From Micromussa lordhowensis (taxonomy: Eukaryota; Cnidaria; Anthozoa; Scleractinia; Lobophylliidae), in contig OZ026604.1 in NCBI GenBank assembly GCA_964020085.1, positions 31,575,330-31,639,329 of the forward strand: a DNA stretch of 64,000 bases, written 5' to 3'. A program made the position numbers and the translations under genes. A model generated the notes under the pieces. It made no database searches and was not told where the DNA came from. It was given only the letters and a program-made list of their open reading frames with translations. Shown here piece by piece: positions 1-13,031 of the stretch (within the stretch, counting starts at the first letter, position 1; the number at the start of each line of letters is the position of its first letter).

Positions 1-230
1 TGTTTCACGTAAATACTTAGATGCCATAACATGTTATTATATGGCTTGTGTTTGTAGCTGATATAAGGTGTGCTCTGATTGGCTAATCTGGGGCATTATT
101 CTCCTGTAGTGCCCATGGGCCAAGCAAAGCAAAAAGCCATATATTAAAGAACTTATTAACTGCTTTTGGTTTGATATTTTCCCATAAAGACCTCGCTCTC
201 GGTTAATAAGTATTTATTAATTTTCATAGG
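1..230. repeat. Partial dispersed repeat, related to 22890-23160
   Basis: Words such as 'ttattatatggcttg', 'gctctgattggctaat' and 'gcattattc' recur in reverse complement at about 23060-23150, together with the 'taaagacctcgctctcggtt' motif near 22915-22935. The two stretches are therefore inverted copies of one family, and this copy is cut by the window edge. Class unknown; probably a non-autonomous DNA element. Confidence 0.6.
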
Positions 231-989
231 CTTGCTATTCCTTCGCAACTAGATTCAAAGCTAGCTAAGTTCTAATCAGATTAAGATCCCAAAATTGTTT
301 GTAATTACAACATAGAAATCCATTTCAGTTACAAGAGTACCAGGCAGAGACAAGTGTAACTGTTTTGTACCAAGCCATTAGAGATTTCTGAAAACACGCT
401 TACATGGCCAAGTATTCTTAATTGAAGTAGTCATATTTAAAGTAGCTTGTTGCAGACGTATTGTCAAAGTTTAAGCTCACACAAAAAATTGTTACCCATG
501 GTATATTCTTGGTATATTCTGTAGACGTCAAGATGTTACATATTCTGTCGACGTCAAGATGTTAAATATCTCAGTTAAAGGCTTACACTTAATATAACTT
601 ACATCCAGAAATATTATATATGGACAATTATTTAATGCAGACGTTTTTTGATGTACATTTCTGTCTGTTGTATACTGAATAGTTTTAATCCATGCAAAAG
701 TGGTGTTTGAGTTTGATCAAGGGTTTTCTCTGATTTTCCGAACTTTTCGTTTGGCGGAGAAATGTTGAATAAGTACTATTATGGGTGGAGTGGTGATTTA
801 TGACTGTCTCCTATTATTTATATGAAAATTTTCGGTGTCTGGCTTTCAATAATTTTTTTTTCGCGATAACTGTAGAAATTCTCGCGCGCTCATTGGCTAA
901 TTTTCATTGTCAATAAGCCGCCAGACACATGAAATTTTAATTTATGCGATGCTGCAACGAGCGAGAGCGAACCATTTGTTATTGTGAAA

Positions 990-1123
990 AACAAATTGAC
1001 GTCAGTTTTCCATGGCGGCTGTCCTGTTATTGACAATGGGGAACCACAGCTACTCTGACAATGTTATGACGAAATTCATGATCAATAACAGGACAGACGC
1101 ATAAAAAACTGACGTCAATTTGT
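990..1123. repeat. Imperfect inverted repeat
   Basis: The left arm (about 990-1033) starts 'aacaaattgacgtcag' and ends with 'gtcctgttattgac'. The right arm (about 1083-1123) is its reverse complement with a few differences, separated by about 50 bp. It looks like a small foldback or MITE-type element. Nothing gene-like was found in the rest of 231-1435. Confidence 0.6.
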
Positions 1124-1435
1124 TCAGTAGGTATTTGAAGGAGGAAACACTTTAACCCTTAGAAGCCTAACTGGTCGCCAAAAAACCGTGAAATCAGTTG
1201 TTTGGCTGCCATGAAGCTGAATGGGCCTTAGTTTTGCTGAAAAAGTTATTTATTTGCCAGAGAGATAGATTTCCCCAAGATTAGGTACAAAAATGTGCAA
1301 TATTTTAATCTAGGGTATGCGCATAGGCCAAAATTTGAAGTAAAAGTAAGGTACAACCTGTGTGTGGTGTGAGGATAAATCGTGCGCGACGCGTATATGC
1401 GTGCTTAAGGAGTCAAAGGTTGTAAAACAGTCATA

Positions 1436-1788
1436 AGGGAGTTTAAGAAGCTACTACGGCAACGTCGATTAAAAAATGAATTTATATTTTACCTACGAAT
1501 CTCGCGATACTCTTGAGTCATTTATTTTGTTTATCACTGTCAAAACTATGACGAAACTGAATCTGGGACATGGCGATAAATTTGATATAGAAATTTTAAA
1601 AAAAATTAGCCGTCGTGGTTCACGTTCTTCAGACAACGCAGAATTTGGTCATTTCCGTGTTTTGCAGAGGACGGCTAAGAAATGTACCAAGAATTATAAC
1701 GCACGTGCACAGCCATCGTCCTGCTGATTAACCTTTTGTTTAGCGACGTTCCCGTTGCCGTTGCCGTCGTGGTTTTCTTAAACTCCCT
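1436..1788. mobile_element. TIR element (non-autonomous DNA transposon)
   Basis: The left end 'agggagtttaagaa' followed by 'acggcaacg' is mirrored at the right end, which contains 'gttgccgtcgt' and finishes in 'ttcttaaactccct'. The interior has no credible protein. An 83-codon frame runs through it but resembles nothing known and ends inside the element. Length about 350 bp fits a MITE. Confidence 0.65.
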
Positions 1789-2101
1789 ATATATAATTAC
1801 ATGTACTACGTGAATCGAACTCATCACTTTCCATGACTTTCCACCAAACTGGTTGTACATTGAATGTTAACCTAAACAACGCTATGCCTAGAAGAGACGT
1901 TCTTGTTTCGAATTGTGACAGAGATGATGTGCCTGTTTAGGCTCTCGTCTTATTTTTTAATTGATTATGCAGTAAATAAAATACTAAGTGCGGGTGTGCA
2001 GTGCATTTCTGTTTTTATGAGTGGATGTGTTTTTTTTTCTATCACTTGCTCTCTTAGAACTGAGACGCAAAATTACGCGACTTACTACCATGTATTAAAC
2101 A

Positions 2102-2335
2102 GTGAACGGCAAAATCGCGGTCAATATCCCGGAATATATTGTAGGCCCCACCCGAGTTACACGTTCTTATCATAGCAGCAAGTTTATTAACATTGGCAGT
2201 AATAATAACACCTATAACTATAATTACTTTACCAGAACCTTGAAAGAATGGAACACTTTACCATCCTTATTAGATCAGCCTTCTGTGGACGCTTTTAAAT
2301 CTGCCGTTACGAATTATTTTAGTCTCTCTCACTGA
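2102..2335 (+). mobile_element. LINE fragment, 3' end of reverse-transcriptase ORF
   Basis: The frame encodes a tail with 'FTRTLKEWNTLP' and 'VDAFKSAVTNYF' before the stop. This is the pattern typical of the extreme C-terminus of non-LTR retrotransposon ORF2 proteins, where a W-N-x-L-P motif is followed by an 'F-K' helix. The rest of the element is absent, so this is a 5'-truncated dead copy. The family (CR1/L2-like or related) cannot be settled from 77 codons. Confidence 0.6.
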
Positions 2336-2549
2336 CATTTTTTACCATTGTCGTCAACTATATATTTAATTTTTGTCACATTTAATAGCACCGCATTTTT
2401 CTTGTGTGCTATGTTGTGTTTTTAATCTTTCACATGCACATTCACAGTGATGGGAAACCTTTGTGAGTTATAATATATAAATAAATACAGCTACATATAG
2501 ACCCATAGCTTGTTTTGTCCATCGTTATGCCTCGGAACTCTAAAATCAA

Positions 2550-2700
2550 AATACAGTTCAACCCCTATTAAACGGTCACATGCAGGGAAATGGATAGTGG
2601 CCGCTAATAGAGGTTAAAGCAATGGAAAAGCTCCCATCGGGACTTTGATTACTGACCGCCATATAGGGGTGGCCGCTGAATAGGGGTTGGACTGTATTAA
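2550..2700. repeat. Dispersed 'tacagtcaaacc / gtggcc' repeat
   Basis: The stretch opens with 'cagttcaacccctatta' and closes with 'ggggttggactgta', an inverted arrangement. Related words ('acctctctacaatggc', 'gaggtttgact') recur at 9590-9640, 23930-24060, 25415-25500 and 54240-54330, so at least five degenerate copies lie in the window, several of them in introns. Confidence 0.5.
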
Positions 2701-2859
2701 TAGGCCGGACTGTCTAGTCACTCTTGTGAGGAAAAAAAGCTGCCTAGTCAATCTGTTTTCGTACAAGTCGTGCGGGAATCTTTTTACCCCTTCAAATCAA
2801 TGTAACAGAATTGGACTGGTTACTTCGCGCAAGTTCCGTTTCCAATAACGGACAATTCT

Positions 2860-3040
2860 ACAAATATCATGGGGGGTGCGTTTACATCCGGGGGGGCCTC
2901 CTATATAAAAAGGAAGGGGCTGCTCGTCAGAAATTATGAAAAGAACCCATGAGGTACTAATTCTGAGACAAAGTAAGTTGATTTCCAAATAGCTCCTGTC
3001 ATTTTTGTCGGCTCAGTACCCTAAAAGGTGCCAAAGCCAA
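2860..3040. repeat. Dispersed repeat, copy 1 (second copy at 49140-49350)
   Basis: The order of words is shared with 49140-49350: a G-rich run, 'tatataaaaa', 'ggtgctcgtcggaaatt' type sequence, 'aaaagaaccc', 'gaggtaccaattct' type sequence, 'ctcctgtca' and 'ggctcagtaccctaa'. The two copies are in the same orientation and clearly diverged. Confidence 0.6.
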
Positions 3041-3041
3041 A

Positions 3042-3306
3042 GGTTGAAATCGTTTTGTCAGTGGACTAGAGAACAAAACGTGCCTGAAATGCACGAAGAT
3101 TTGGAGGGTCTTAATCTAGGGTTTTTTTAGGGCGTATGACGTTAAGTGAGAGGTTGAAATCGTTTTGTCAGTTCACAGTCCGATAGAGAACAAAACGTGC
3201 CTGAAATGCACGAAAATTTGGAGGGTCTTAATCTACGGTTTTTTAGGGCGTATGACGTTAAGTGTGAGGTTGAAATCGTTTTGTCAGTGGACAGTCTGAT
3301 AAAGAA
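3042..3306. repeat. Tandem repeat, about 2.3 units of 110-116 bp
   Basis: The word 'ggttgaaatcgttttgtcag' starts at 3042, 3152 and 3268. Between these positions the segments share 'caaaacgtgcctgaaatgca', 'tttggagggtcttaatct' and 'agggcgtatgacgttaag'. Units 1 and 2 are very similar with small indels, and the third is partial. Confidence 0.85.
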
Positions 3307-6300
3307 CATCACACAGGTAACTGAAACGTTTGTGGAGAAAAATTATTCGCCCAAAAAATCCACAGAGCTTTTTTGGAGTAGTAAATCTTGTGGTTTGACG
3401 CTCTCAGTGGAAACGAATTTCCTAGCATGGTCTGGGTAGGTTTCTAACCCCAGCGCCTGAAGAACTAAGTTTTTCAGAAAATGTCAAGGTTAGAGGGGAA
3501 GAAAGGTTTCATGCAAAACCTGCGAGGAAGTTTCTTAAATGACTTTGTTCTTTGGTCTTTGTTCTTTGGAGAACTCAGTTGTTGAGGATTTACTGCGATT
3601 TACTGATTCAGAATAGAAAATAACACAATTTGAGGTGAAAAACATCTCTCTTCAACAGTTGCACGGATCTGAGTTCTATTGAGCAGTTTAAAATCTGGCG
3701 CTCTGGTGCTGTGCGAAGGTTTGAAACGCATCTCTGGCAGCTTCTGGGTTTTGGAAAACCAACAAGACTTAGAAAAGTTTTCTTGCAGGGAAAGTTTTAG
3801 GTCTCAAAGCACTGCCAGTGGCAAGAAAAGTATATTCTGGGAAGTTCAGGGTCCTTTTTTATTTTGCCTCAATTTTTAGAGAACTGAGAACAGCGTTGTT
3901 GATGGCTTGGAAAGAGTGGGTTTGAGGGAAACAAATTCCAACTAACAGTCGTGCGGAACTCATTTAGACCGGGTTTAGAGGGTACCTTTTACGGACCATG
4001 TGAGCTTCCTGCAAAGAATATTATTATTAATGACATTTTAGTTTTACACCAACAAAAAAATGTCCGTGTGTTTTGCGAGATACTGGTGAAGACGGAAGGT
4101 TATGACTTCCCTAATGTTAAAATTAATAGAAAGAAAAAAAGCAAGAAGTTTTCTCTTCTCCTTTAATTTCCATCACTGAAGAATTTTAATTAAGTGGGCA
4201 TTGTGGAATCCCGATTTCTGGAACCTCCAAAGGAAATGAGCCTATTGGTTCGAGAGATCGGGACAGAACAATTCTAAGGGAAATGAATTTTTGTTCGAGT
4301 TGTTGAAATCGGGGATTTAAGAATCAGGATTCCATTGTAGAATGAAGACCTCGATTGTGTTATTGAGAAGATCCTTATAGAAACTCGCTCGACGAACATT
4401 CTAGTGTCGTCACGCAACGCAAAGGTTCGTTGCGTGGCGACCCTGATTAACGGCTGCGAAAGAGACTACAGGAGGTATGTCACATCACTTTTGCGTAACC
4501 TACCTGGGAAAATAAGTTGATAAGGTTAAAAAAACCAAGGACAAACGCAACACCAACACACACAAGAATAATGAAGACGAATTTCAAATTTCAATTTCTC
4601 GGTTGTGTTTAATGAGTTCCTTTTAGGGATATTTCCTTCTTACTCCGCTATCCTAACACAGCCATCTGTGAGCCAACAGAGGCTAGCATAACACTGCTAC
4701 AGGGCCTGTTTCAAACCGTAATCAGCTGTAGGATGCTCTTATCCAAATCTCCCCGCACTACTTGTTATGGAGCAAAATAGACTCAAACTTGATGAAACTC
4801 AGCTGAAGACCTTAGCTAGAGATGGACCATTGTATTTTTAAGGGGAGGTGGGGGGGGGGGGCAAATACCCCCTAAAAATCCTGCACATGCAAAACTGAAG
4901 GATAAATCGTGAAAAATAAACCATGAAATTAAACAAATGGGACACATTGAAAAAGTCTCTAACGCTCGAAAAACACTCTTGTCCCGAAAGATGGCCCAAC
5001 TTCACTCAAAAACATAATGGTCAATCCCCAAATTGTTTTCTGATACCTGACAATAAATAGCTAAGAAATAGAAAATCCAACGTTTTCTGTCCATCTTCTG
5101 AGTTATTGAAACACGTGTGGAATTCTGCGACAGTTTTTTTTGCATTCAACTTAACTTATACGAACATTTCATTTTACAATTCTGAAGGATATAGAAATAG
5201 GGAAGGGAAATAAAGGGAAATAAAAGGATAAATCACTCATAGTGATTACGAAAGTGAAAAAAAAAAAAACAACAAATATTTGCTCCCAAAATCATTTGGT
5301 AAAATGAAACATGAAAACATATCATATTGGTCTACTAACTTGGAACTCCTTATTGTATAACTATGATTCTGTTTGTATCGTTTGCATCGTTTGTGGTTGT
5401 CATTGGAAAAAAAAGTCATGTTTTCTCTCTGAATTGTGCTACTAGCAGTAGAAATAGCAGCCCGTCCTGACCCCTACAGCAATATTTCGTTCCTTAACCT
5501 CCCATCCCTAAAACAACTTCTCGCTATTCTTTTGAACTAAACCTAAGATTCAGGAGATGAATAAAGTAAAACATTAGAAAGTTCATTATTTAAAATAATT
5601 ATGTCTGTAAAATGTTAAATAATAAATTATTAATGTGAGAAAAATGGCAGAATTAAAACACAATTTTTCAGGCTAACCAATCCTGATAATAACCCCAAAC
5701 TAACTTAATGATTTCTAGCCATTAAATCAATTATTGCAGTATTCTATGAGAGAATCTATTAAGCAGCTCTCCTGTCCTCAAAACAGCTATAAACTCGGTG
5801 AATAGATAAAGTTATTTACTGTAGACAGTGTTTGTACAGATAATTAGGGTCCAATTCTAGTTTCATGGGTTGACAGACCCATGATACTTGTTCATTTGCA
5901 ATGTAGGTTTGAACTGTTTTGGTCTTTGACCCATTTTGGTTTATTTTAATATACTAATTCCATACCTTTTCAACTTTCTGGAAAGCAGTTTTCAAATTCC
6001 CTAATTTTTGACTTTTTATTTCCCATCTGAACCCTGTAAAGAATACGCCGCAAGAAGATCTAACAACTGCTGTACTGCAACTTGCTTCTAGACTCAACAC
6101 ATTGAGAAGAATTGATTTTTGAGAACAGGAGAGGCTGCTCTTGATGTTGTGTGAGATATCTATCTCAAAATTGATATTATGTTAATTTATAACTGGAAGA
6201 ATAAACTCTTATTTACTATATAGTATCAAACAGTCTGTGGACTCCTTCCTTACAATCACTCTGTTACTATGATCACTGCACCTTATTACTACATCAGCAT

Positions 6301-6864
6301 TTCACTTCTTTTACATTGGGTGAAAATGCATGGTCACTCATTTACTTTGAGATCCGAGAATTTTATAACAAGGTTCCACTGTACACATAAATTAATGATT
6401 ACCGAAAAAATCCACAACGTTCTTGTCAAAGAGAAGGAGTACATGTATGTCATACAACAACACAGTAACAATTTTTTAAGATTTTACCGACAATGACACA
6501 GCATTGAAAACATTAAAGGTTTTTATCACAATTTTCTGCATCTCTTAGCAAGGTAAGGTTGATATTTTGAGAAAACATTTCCCAAGGCTTTGGTCTAAGA
6601 AAAATACAATTATGAGGCCAAAGGCAAAAGTTCGTCGCCAGTGGCACCCTGGCGCTTCTGGAGCACAGCCCTGTTTCCCATCATTACTATCACCAAAAGA
6701 AGCAGAAATCTACAAAACCTTCACTTCCAATGCACATATCAAGGCATTTACCATTCAATCTTGACAAATATCTTCCTTAGATGCCTCCCATAAGGAGAGA
6801 CTTGAGATGTTATTTCTAAGGTTTCCCCTTGAGTAATGCAGGCCATGAACGTGAACGTAATAAG
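3307..6864. other. Intergenic stretch without recognised genes
   Basis: No frame here resembles a known protein. Visible items are a short hairpin at about 4408-4445 ('cacgcaacg...cgttgcgtg'), a G-run near 4851-4861, an A-run near 5257-5270 and a small hairpin at about 5860-5882 ('catgggttgacagacccatg'). The 3' UTR of the minus-strand TRAM1 gene should occupy the right end, but its limit cannot be read. Confidence 0.5.
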
Positions 6865-9800
6865 TTAAGATTTCTTCACTTTGGTTACTGCTTTAGGTGA
6901 TCCATTTCTCTTCTCGTATTCCTCAGCCTCAGCTTCAGCTTCCTCACTCTCTTCGGCAACAGCTTCTTCCTTTTTCTTCTTGTCACTCTCTTTCTTGTTC
7001 TTCTTCTTGGTTTCTTTCTTTTTGGAGGGTGTGGCAAGGATGGCTCGTTCACGCCACACTCGGATCTGATAACAAATGAAGTTCCATGCCAACCAGGCTT
7101 GCATGAGTATCACCCCAGCCATGGCAGTGAGTCTGGTGGTAAAATTGGTTGCGACAATACCAATTAGAAAATAGCCCAAAGAGAATAAGTGCCCTGACTG
7201 GTTAAAAATTGTGTTTCTATTAAAAAACTAGACTATGAGCCTGACATTTCTATTGTGCAATAGTTGACAAGAGCAGCCCAAGTCAACTATCACGCATAGA
7301 AATCGAGGGGAAATAATCTTATTATTTTAGTATAAAATAATCTACTTTTTCTAAATCCTATTCACAGACACTTCAAAAATGCAAAGTGGCCGACTGTTTG
7401 TTAAGAAGCGTTCACTGCTATGCTACTCATAAGCTACAATAGAATAGATAGTGAGTAGCGTGGCCAATCAGAGAACACCATTTATGATAAAACGCTAGTA
7501 GATTTATACTAAACCTTGATAAAAACATGGAACATGTTTTCTATTTCTTAGATGTTAAGCACAAAATTATTTTACCATACACTGTATCTGTAGTAGTGGC
7601 AAAAATTGAGATGTAGAAGTCAATTGGAAGACTAAATTTTTCAATTGTATACACAAAATAGAACTAAACTAAGAACTCTATTTAGTACTGAATGGGGAAG
7701 GTCAATCTTCTAACCGAATTAGTGGGCTGTTGAAGTTTCCTGAGTCAACATTAAGACCAGCATTTTCCAAACGTGGGAGGCCGTACCTGATGTGTAAGAA
7801 AACAGAGAAAGTAATGTTAGAGCTTGAATACAACTTAATATAATTATATGGAAACCAATAAGGTTTTGTAGTCTAGATCAAGAATTTTGGATATTGGCCT
7901 AGAGCAGTGTTTTGCATAAGTTGTCTCCAAGTTGTTCCAAGTTCTATTTTCTACTTTGTATCACCTACATGTAGGTGGAGTTACAACAAGCAAAACATTT
8001 CATTCAGCTTGCAGCACAATGACGCAAACAAATTCCAGGAAAAGTTGCACAATCTGTACTTTTTAAAGCATTGAAGAAAGTGCTGAAGATAGTAATTGCG
8101 TCAAGTCATGTTACAGAATGATGTATGTCTTCTTTTATCTATTAGTTGGTACAATACACAGCAAGTCTTAAACAAACTACAAACATTTTCAGGAAGGAAT
8201 TTCATACCAGAACGTCATGACAGTCAGTGCGATAATGGCAAAACGAGCAATAGCAAACAGGACTGTCCACACCCAGAACCTAAAACACAAACGAACTACA
8301 GTGAGCCAGTGACAGGATTTCAAAACTACCAGAATGTTGTTGACTGTATAAAAGGGTTTCTAAAGGGTTTCCAAAGGGCTTCAAAGCATTTAAAAAGGGC
8401 TTCCAAAGGGTTTCAAACCCTTAAAACAGCGTCTCCAAACAGTTTCAGAGTGACCTTAAACCCCTTAAAAATGCTTCTGCGGAAAGGTTGTGTTTTCATA
8501 TGGAGGGTCACATACATTCAGCCAACGACAGCCTACATCATCAAAATCTAGCTGTACTGTTTGTAACATCAATGGACACAACAATCTTTAAGTTGTCAAA
8601 CTGAAATGCATTTGGACTACAAAGTAATGGATGGCTCACTGAAAGGTTTGAATAGTGAAAACATTTCGATAGTTCAGGTAATTAGTTTTAAATGATACAT
8701 GACGTTGCCTATTTTAAGCTTTTATCCACAAAAATTAGCTCTTACAAACAGTGAAAGAAAACTACTGAACGAAAGTAGAACATACATTTTATGACTCATT
8801 CGTTTTAACTTACAAGCTGTTGGCCACATCTTCTTTGCCGCCGATGTGGAACATTCTCATTCCATGGTAAATGCTCTCCACCGCAAAGTGAACCACCAAA
8901 CAACACAGTGAAACATGAGTGAAACTACAGAGAGAAGAAAAAAACATTCAGTCAAATTCTTTGTGAGCCTAATATGTGATAATTGTTTACTCCCTGCACA
9001 ACAGATTTTGTAACTGTTTCATTGTAAACCTACATTCTTTTGATGTCTGTTACAATAACAGCAATGGAAAATTTGAATAAATTGGACACTAAATTTGCAG
9101 ATTCAAAAGAAACAACAACCCGTCAATTTTCCCCTGGCAGACTTTACTTCAAACACTTTGGAATCCACTTTAGGCTAATTAGAGAGAAGGTTTTAGAGGA
9201 AAGAGGTGTTTGAGTGTGGATTCCTAGAGAAGAGGGTTCTTTTAAAAAAGTTTAAGCTGGCTCCACAGGGTAATCATTTATGGCATTGTGAGCGCAAGTG
9301 CTATGTTTTAATTGAATGCTGTTTTTGCATTTGTTTTTACACCCAGTCCTCTCAAACTTATTACATGTAATTTGCAATGATTAAATAGTGTTTTACTATC
9401 ATCTCTGTTAAAATTTGGCTTTAAGTCTTGAATTAGGTATACATGCCCCCCGAAATGTGTTTTTTACTTTTTTATGGCTTTTATTTCCCTGAAAAACGAG
9501 CTCCAACTTCAATGAATAATAGAGTAGTAAAAAGCAAGATGCTTAACAGATGAGTTATTTTTTATGTACAATCGCAAAACTCCTCTACTAGGGCCACTTT
9601 CCTCTGTTCCCAAGGTAGCCATGGTGGGGAGGTTTGACTGCATTTTATACTGGAAAACTTACTTCAGCATGTAGGCAGCCCAGATGAAAAACAGATATTC
9701 AATGTATAACTGAACCTTCGGAAAAATCTCCTCCTGCCAAAAAAAAAAAAAATACGGAGAGCAAATTACATACAAAAAACCTATAAAACGTTTTTCTCTT

Positions 9801-12800
9801 ACACAGCTAATAATACATTTCACAGCCTCTGTCACAAATTCTAGGCTTGACATAACTGACTCTTACCCGTTTAGCTCTTGTGAAGTACAGTTCTGGAAAG
9901 CAGTGAACCCAAAAGGAAATTTGAAGAATGAAGTAAAACTTGAGTGTGAATCTGAGAGAAAAAAAAGCAATACATCAAAAGTCTGTGGCAGAAAAATGAT
10001 CGATGAAAAATGAGTATGAGAGTTTGATTCACTGCTAATGTTATGGACCATTAACTGAATTATAAATGTAAGCTTACGACATTTCATTATGTGGATATCC
10101 TTCCCAAAGCTTTGAAATATTTGGAATAAATCCTTCCTACAAAGCAAATGGTATTAAAATAATTATTATATTTCAATAATCACTTAGCTTGAGAGTAAAA
10201 TATCAATTTAACTTGATTGAAAAGATGAAAAACAAGAAAACCTAAAGCAAAATTAAAGCGTTTCACACACGCTCAAATGTATATTTTAGAATGTCATACA
10301 AGCATGTTGAGAGTCAAGCTCTATTAAGCCAGGATCTATTGAGGAGGACAGCATGATATAGGGCTTATGAGGGACAACAAAGATACTGGTGCTAAATGTT
10401 TTCAGCAAGAGTGCAACTGGCTTTCACAGGCAGACAAAACTTTTTAAACTGAAAAAATTTCCTCTCGATGTTCAAACCAGGCAAGCAAAATCATCCTCAC
10501 AGCCGGTCAATTTGTGTGGCATCCAGCCCCTAATGAAACTCCTGACTGGCTCCATATTTTCAGATCACAAATCACTTTCATTTGCTCTAATCATTCCTGC
10601 ATGTTTTACCTTGATTATAATGTCTGCTCCCCAAGCAGCAAAGAAAAAGTAGAATGGAAGTAATATTCCAGAATCATTGAACTTTGTATTTTTGGTCTTT
10701 GACAAACGCAGCTTACGGGAGACTTTCTGCAGACAAAGAATATGAACAAGAGATGAGATGTAATAATTATCGAAATTTTCACACAGTGCTTATTATTTTT
10801 TTACCTACATTTTGGAAATCAGTATCAAGCTAGAATTGGCTAAGCAAGAGAGAAATAATATTTATTAAGTAGTAGTCCTTTGAGCTTTTACTTGATCACA
10901 ATCAGCAGATCACAAGCACTGAACCACAGTGTAGGAGATTATTTTAATAACAGTGAAGAAAGCCCACAAAAAAATTGTACCAATATTTAAAAATTTAACT
11001 GCAAACTGGCAGAGCATCGCACTCAAAGTCCTGTTCACAAATTCAAGATGTTACTAGCCTGGTCCCGCACAAGGATTCCCAACTGTTTCATTTATACAAT
11101 AAATGTGATAAAAACTGGTGAAAAATAGGAACTTAAAGCATGATGCTCAATGACTTTGCTGTTAAATTCTGAATGGTCTCTGAAGAGTCTCTTGGCCGAG
11201 ACAAAACGCTGTGTCAGACTTGTCATCAACTATTTTTTCACAAGCATTTGTTATATTAATTTTATTGTCTAAATGAAACTGTGAAAGTGCGGTTGGGAAT
11301 CCTTCTGGGATAGAGGGCCAAACTGCTTCTACTTAAACTGCTAAAACAATAAAAAAGAAACATTTGAAGCATTACCACGGTTTTCAGTAATAAACATGCA
11401 CAATGGCATGATCAAAGTACTTGATGACATGTAAAGTCAATCATGCCAATTTTGCTCAACTCACATATACCTGTATAGGGCGGTTTTCAACTGAGTGTAG
11501 AACGTAATAAGGCAGTACTATGGTTTGAGATTGGCTAAGTAGTATAATTTGTAAGTACATCCATGGTATGATTTTAGTTTTATGACACTCAATTAAAAAC
11601 CACTCTATTTTGCCTGTTGCTGCATTTCTTAGTCACAACTTTAATAACCAAAGACAATTGACAAATTAACTTACATCCCAGATATACTCCTGAATGATGG
11701 CATGAACCACAATCCATGCCATAGAATAAAAGAAAATGGTACAAAAATCCTTGGGTCCATTTGTATAGGTTATTGGAAGATCTTCCGATCCTAGGTAAAA
11801 AGAAAAAGAACATATTCATTGTTTTAAAATGATCAGTCGACGGCAAGTTTGAAACCTGTGCTAAACAGCACTGGTCAGAGAGCATCAATGAAAGTTTAAT
11901 GAATTCCATTCTTTTAGATACAAATTGAAGCATTTTAAGCTTGTTCTTTTAAAGAGATGTGATAAGAGGTCTCTTCACATACTGCAGTCTATGGTGTGAT
12001 ACTCTTAACCAGTCTTGTAAATTTACTTAAACATGCTGGGTTAAACTTTTAATAAAAAAAATTGCAGACAGAAATCTCTCACCAGGGATTATAAAGTCAT
12101 CATCAATTAAACCAAAATTTTAGCAATCAAGACTACAAACAGTGAAATGGAAAAAAATAAAAACGTTACGAAATTGTATGGGCATTTGAACAGCAGCTAA
12201 GATTCCATTTTAATAATTATATTTTGTTGGAACAGGTGTAAGTAGCCCCTCCAATATCCGTTTTAAAGCATCAGTAAACCTAACCCTACCACGCTTAAAG
12301 TCAAAAACACAGCAAAATAGGGAAATATAACTGAAGAACTGCGTCTTAATTAAAAAGGTTTCCAAGCATGTTCAGCGGTAAAAATTTATATATTCTTTAT
12401 AATCGGTCATGGAAAGCATAACCGAGTTATATCGTTCCATTGTCTACAACAAAATGACCAATCAAAAGTTCCCACGACAAATTTAAAAGAAGATAGAACG
12501 TGAAATAGTAAGGCGACTCATTCATAAAGTTTTCGAAGAAATCTTGCTTCACTTGGCCGAAAATATTCACAGTTAAAGCACTGTTACACTAGCTGGCTTG
12601 ATTCATCCCCGAGAGAAATAACCTTTCGTCGTGTTTCACGTGTATCAACTGCCTATACATGTAAGCTTATATCACTTAGAACCGGTTGAAATAAAACGCA
12701 TCATAATTTATATTTTCCTACCTACCGTTTAAAGTTCTCGTCAGATTATGCTGAGGTGCGATAAAAACAGACGCTACTTTAGACGTTGCCTGGAAATCAG

Positions 12801-13031
12801 CCATAAAAGAAAAAGAATTAGGATTTTTATCGCAAGGAGTGATGAACAATGCAATATTATAAGCTTACGACTACAAAATGGTTGACGAGAAAACCACGAT
12901 AATCTCACCTGGAACATAAGACCGACCATAAAAACCATACACACACAAGAAACTATATCTCCATGATTTGTAATCATGAATTCGTGGCTCAGTATCGGGG
13001 CATTTTTGCCCGTTTTTCGCCTGCTTGGCAT
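6865..13031 (-). CDS. TRAM1: TRAM1-like translocating chain-associated membrane protein
   Basis: This is a multi-pass ER membrane protein that sits beside the Sec61 channel and helps some secretory and membrane proteins insert. Eleven coding exons (5' to 3') join in phase: 12909-13031, 12726-12789, 11675-11790, 10610-10726, 10078-10136, 9867-9951, 9663-9733, 8814-8924, 8208-8279, 7715-7786, 6865-7132. The product is about 385 residues; vertebrate TRAM1 is about 374. The start is the ATG of 'MPSRRKTGKNAPILSHEF', aligned with the conserved 'PVLSHEF' N-terminus. Other family landmarks are 'FYSMAWIVVHAIIQEY', 'SKTKNTKFNDSG', 'LWEGYPHNEMSF', 'WVHCFPELYF' and 'WLAWNFICYQIRVWRER' near the end. The tail after the last membrane segment is rich in Lys and Glu, as expected for a cytosolic end. 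All introns seen are GT-AG. TRAM2 or TRAM1L1 would give a similar picture; TRAM1 fits best. Confidence 0.95.
7385..7520. repeat. Dispersed repeat in TRAM1 intron, related to 60525-60625
   Basis: The segment has inverted words ('gctactca' and 'tgagtagcg') followed by 'ggccaatcagagaacacc' and 'cgctagtagatttatacta'. The same series, with substitutions, occurs at 60525-60625 inside the syntrophin gene. Confidence 0.6.

Noticed and set aside
1476..1727. 83-codon frame
   Set aside because: Inside a TIR element, ends before its right terminus, no known domain.
6881..7079. Ser/Leu-rich plus frames
   Set aside because: Complement of the Lys/Glu-rich TRAM1 tail.
8096..8551. 151-codon plus frame
   Set aside because: Overlaps a TRAM1 exon on the other strand and a degenerate 'aaagggtttcc' tandem; no similarity.
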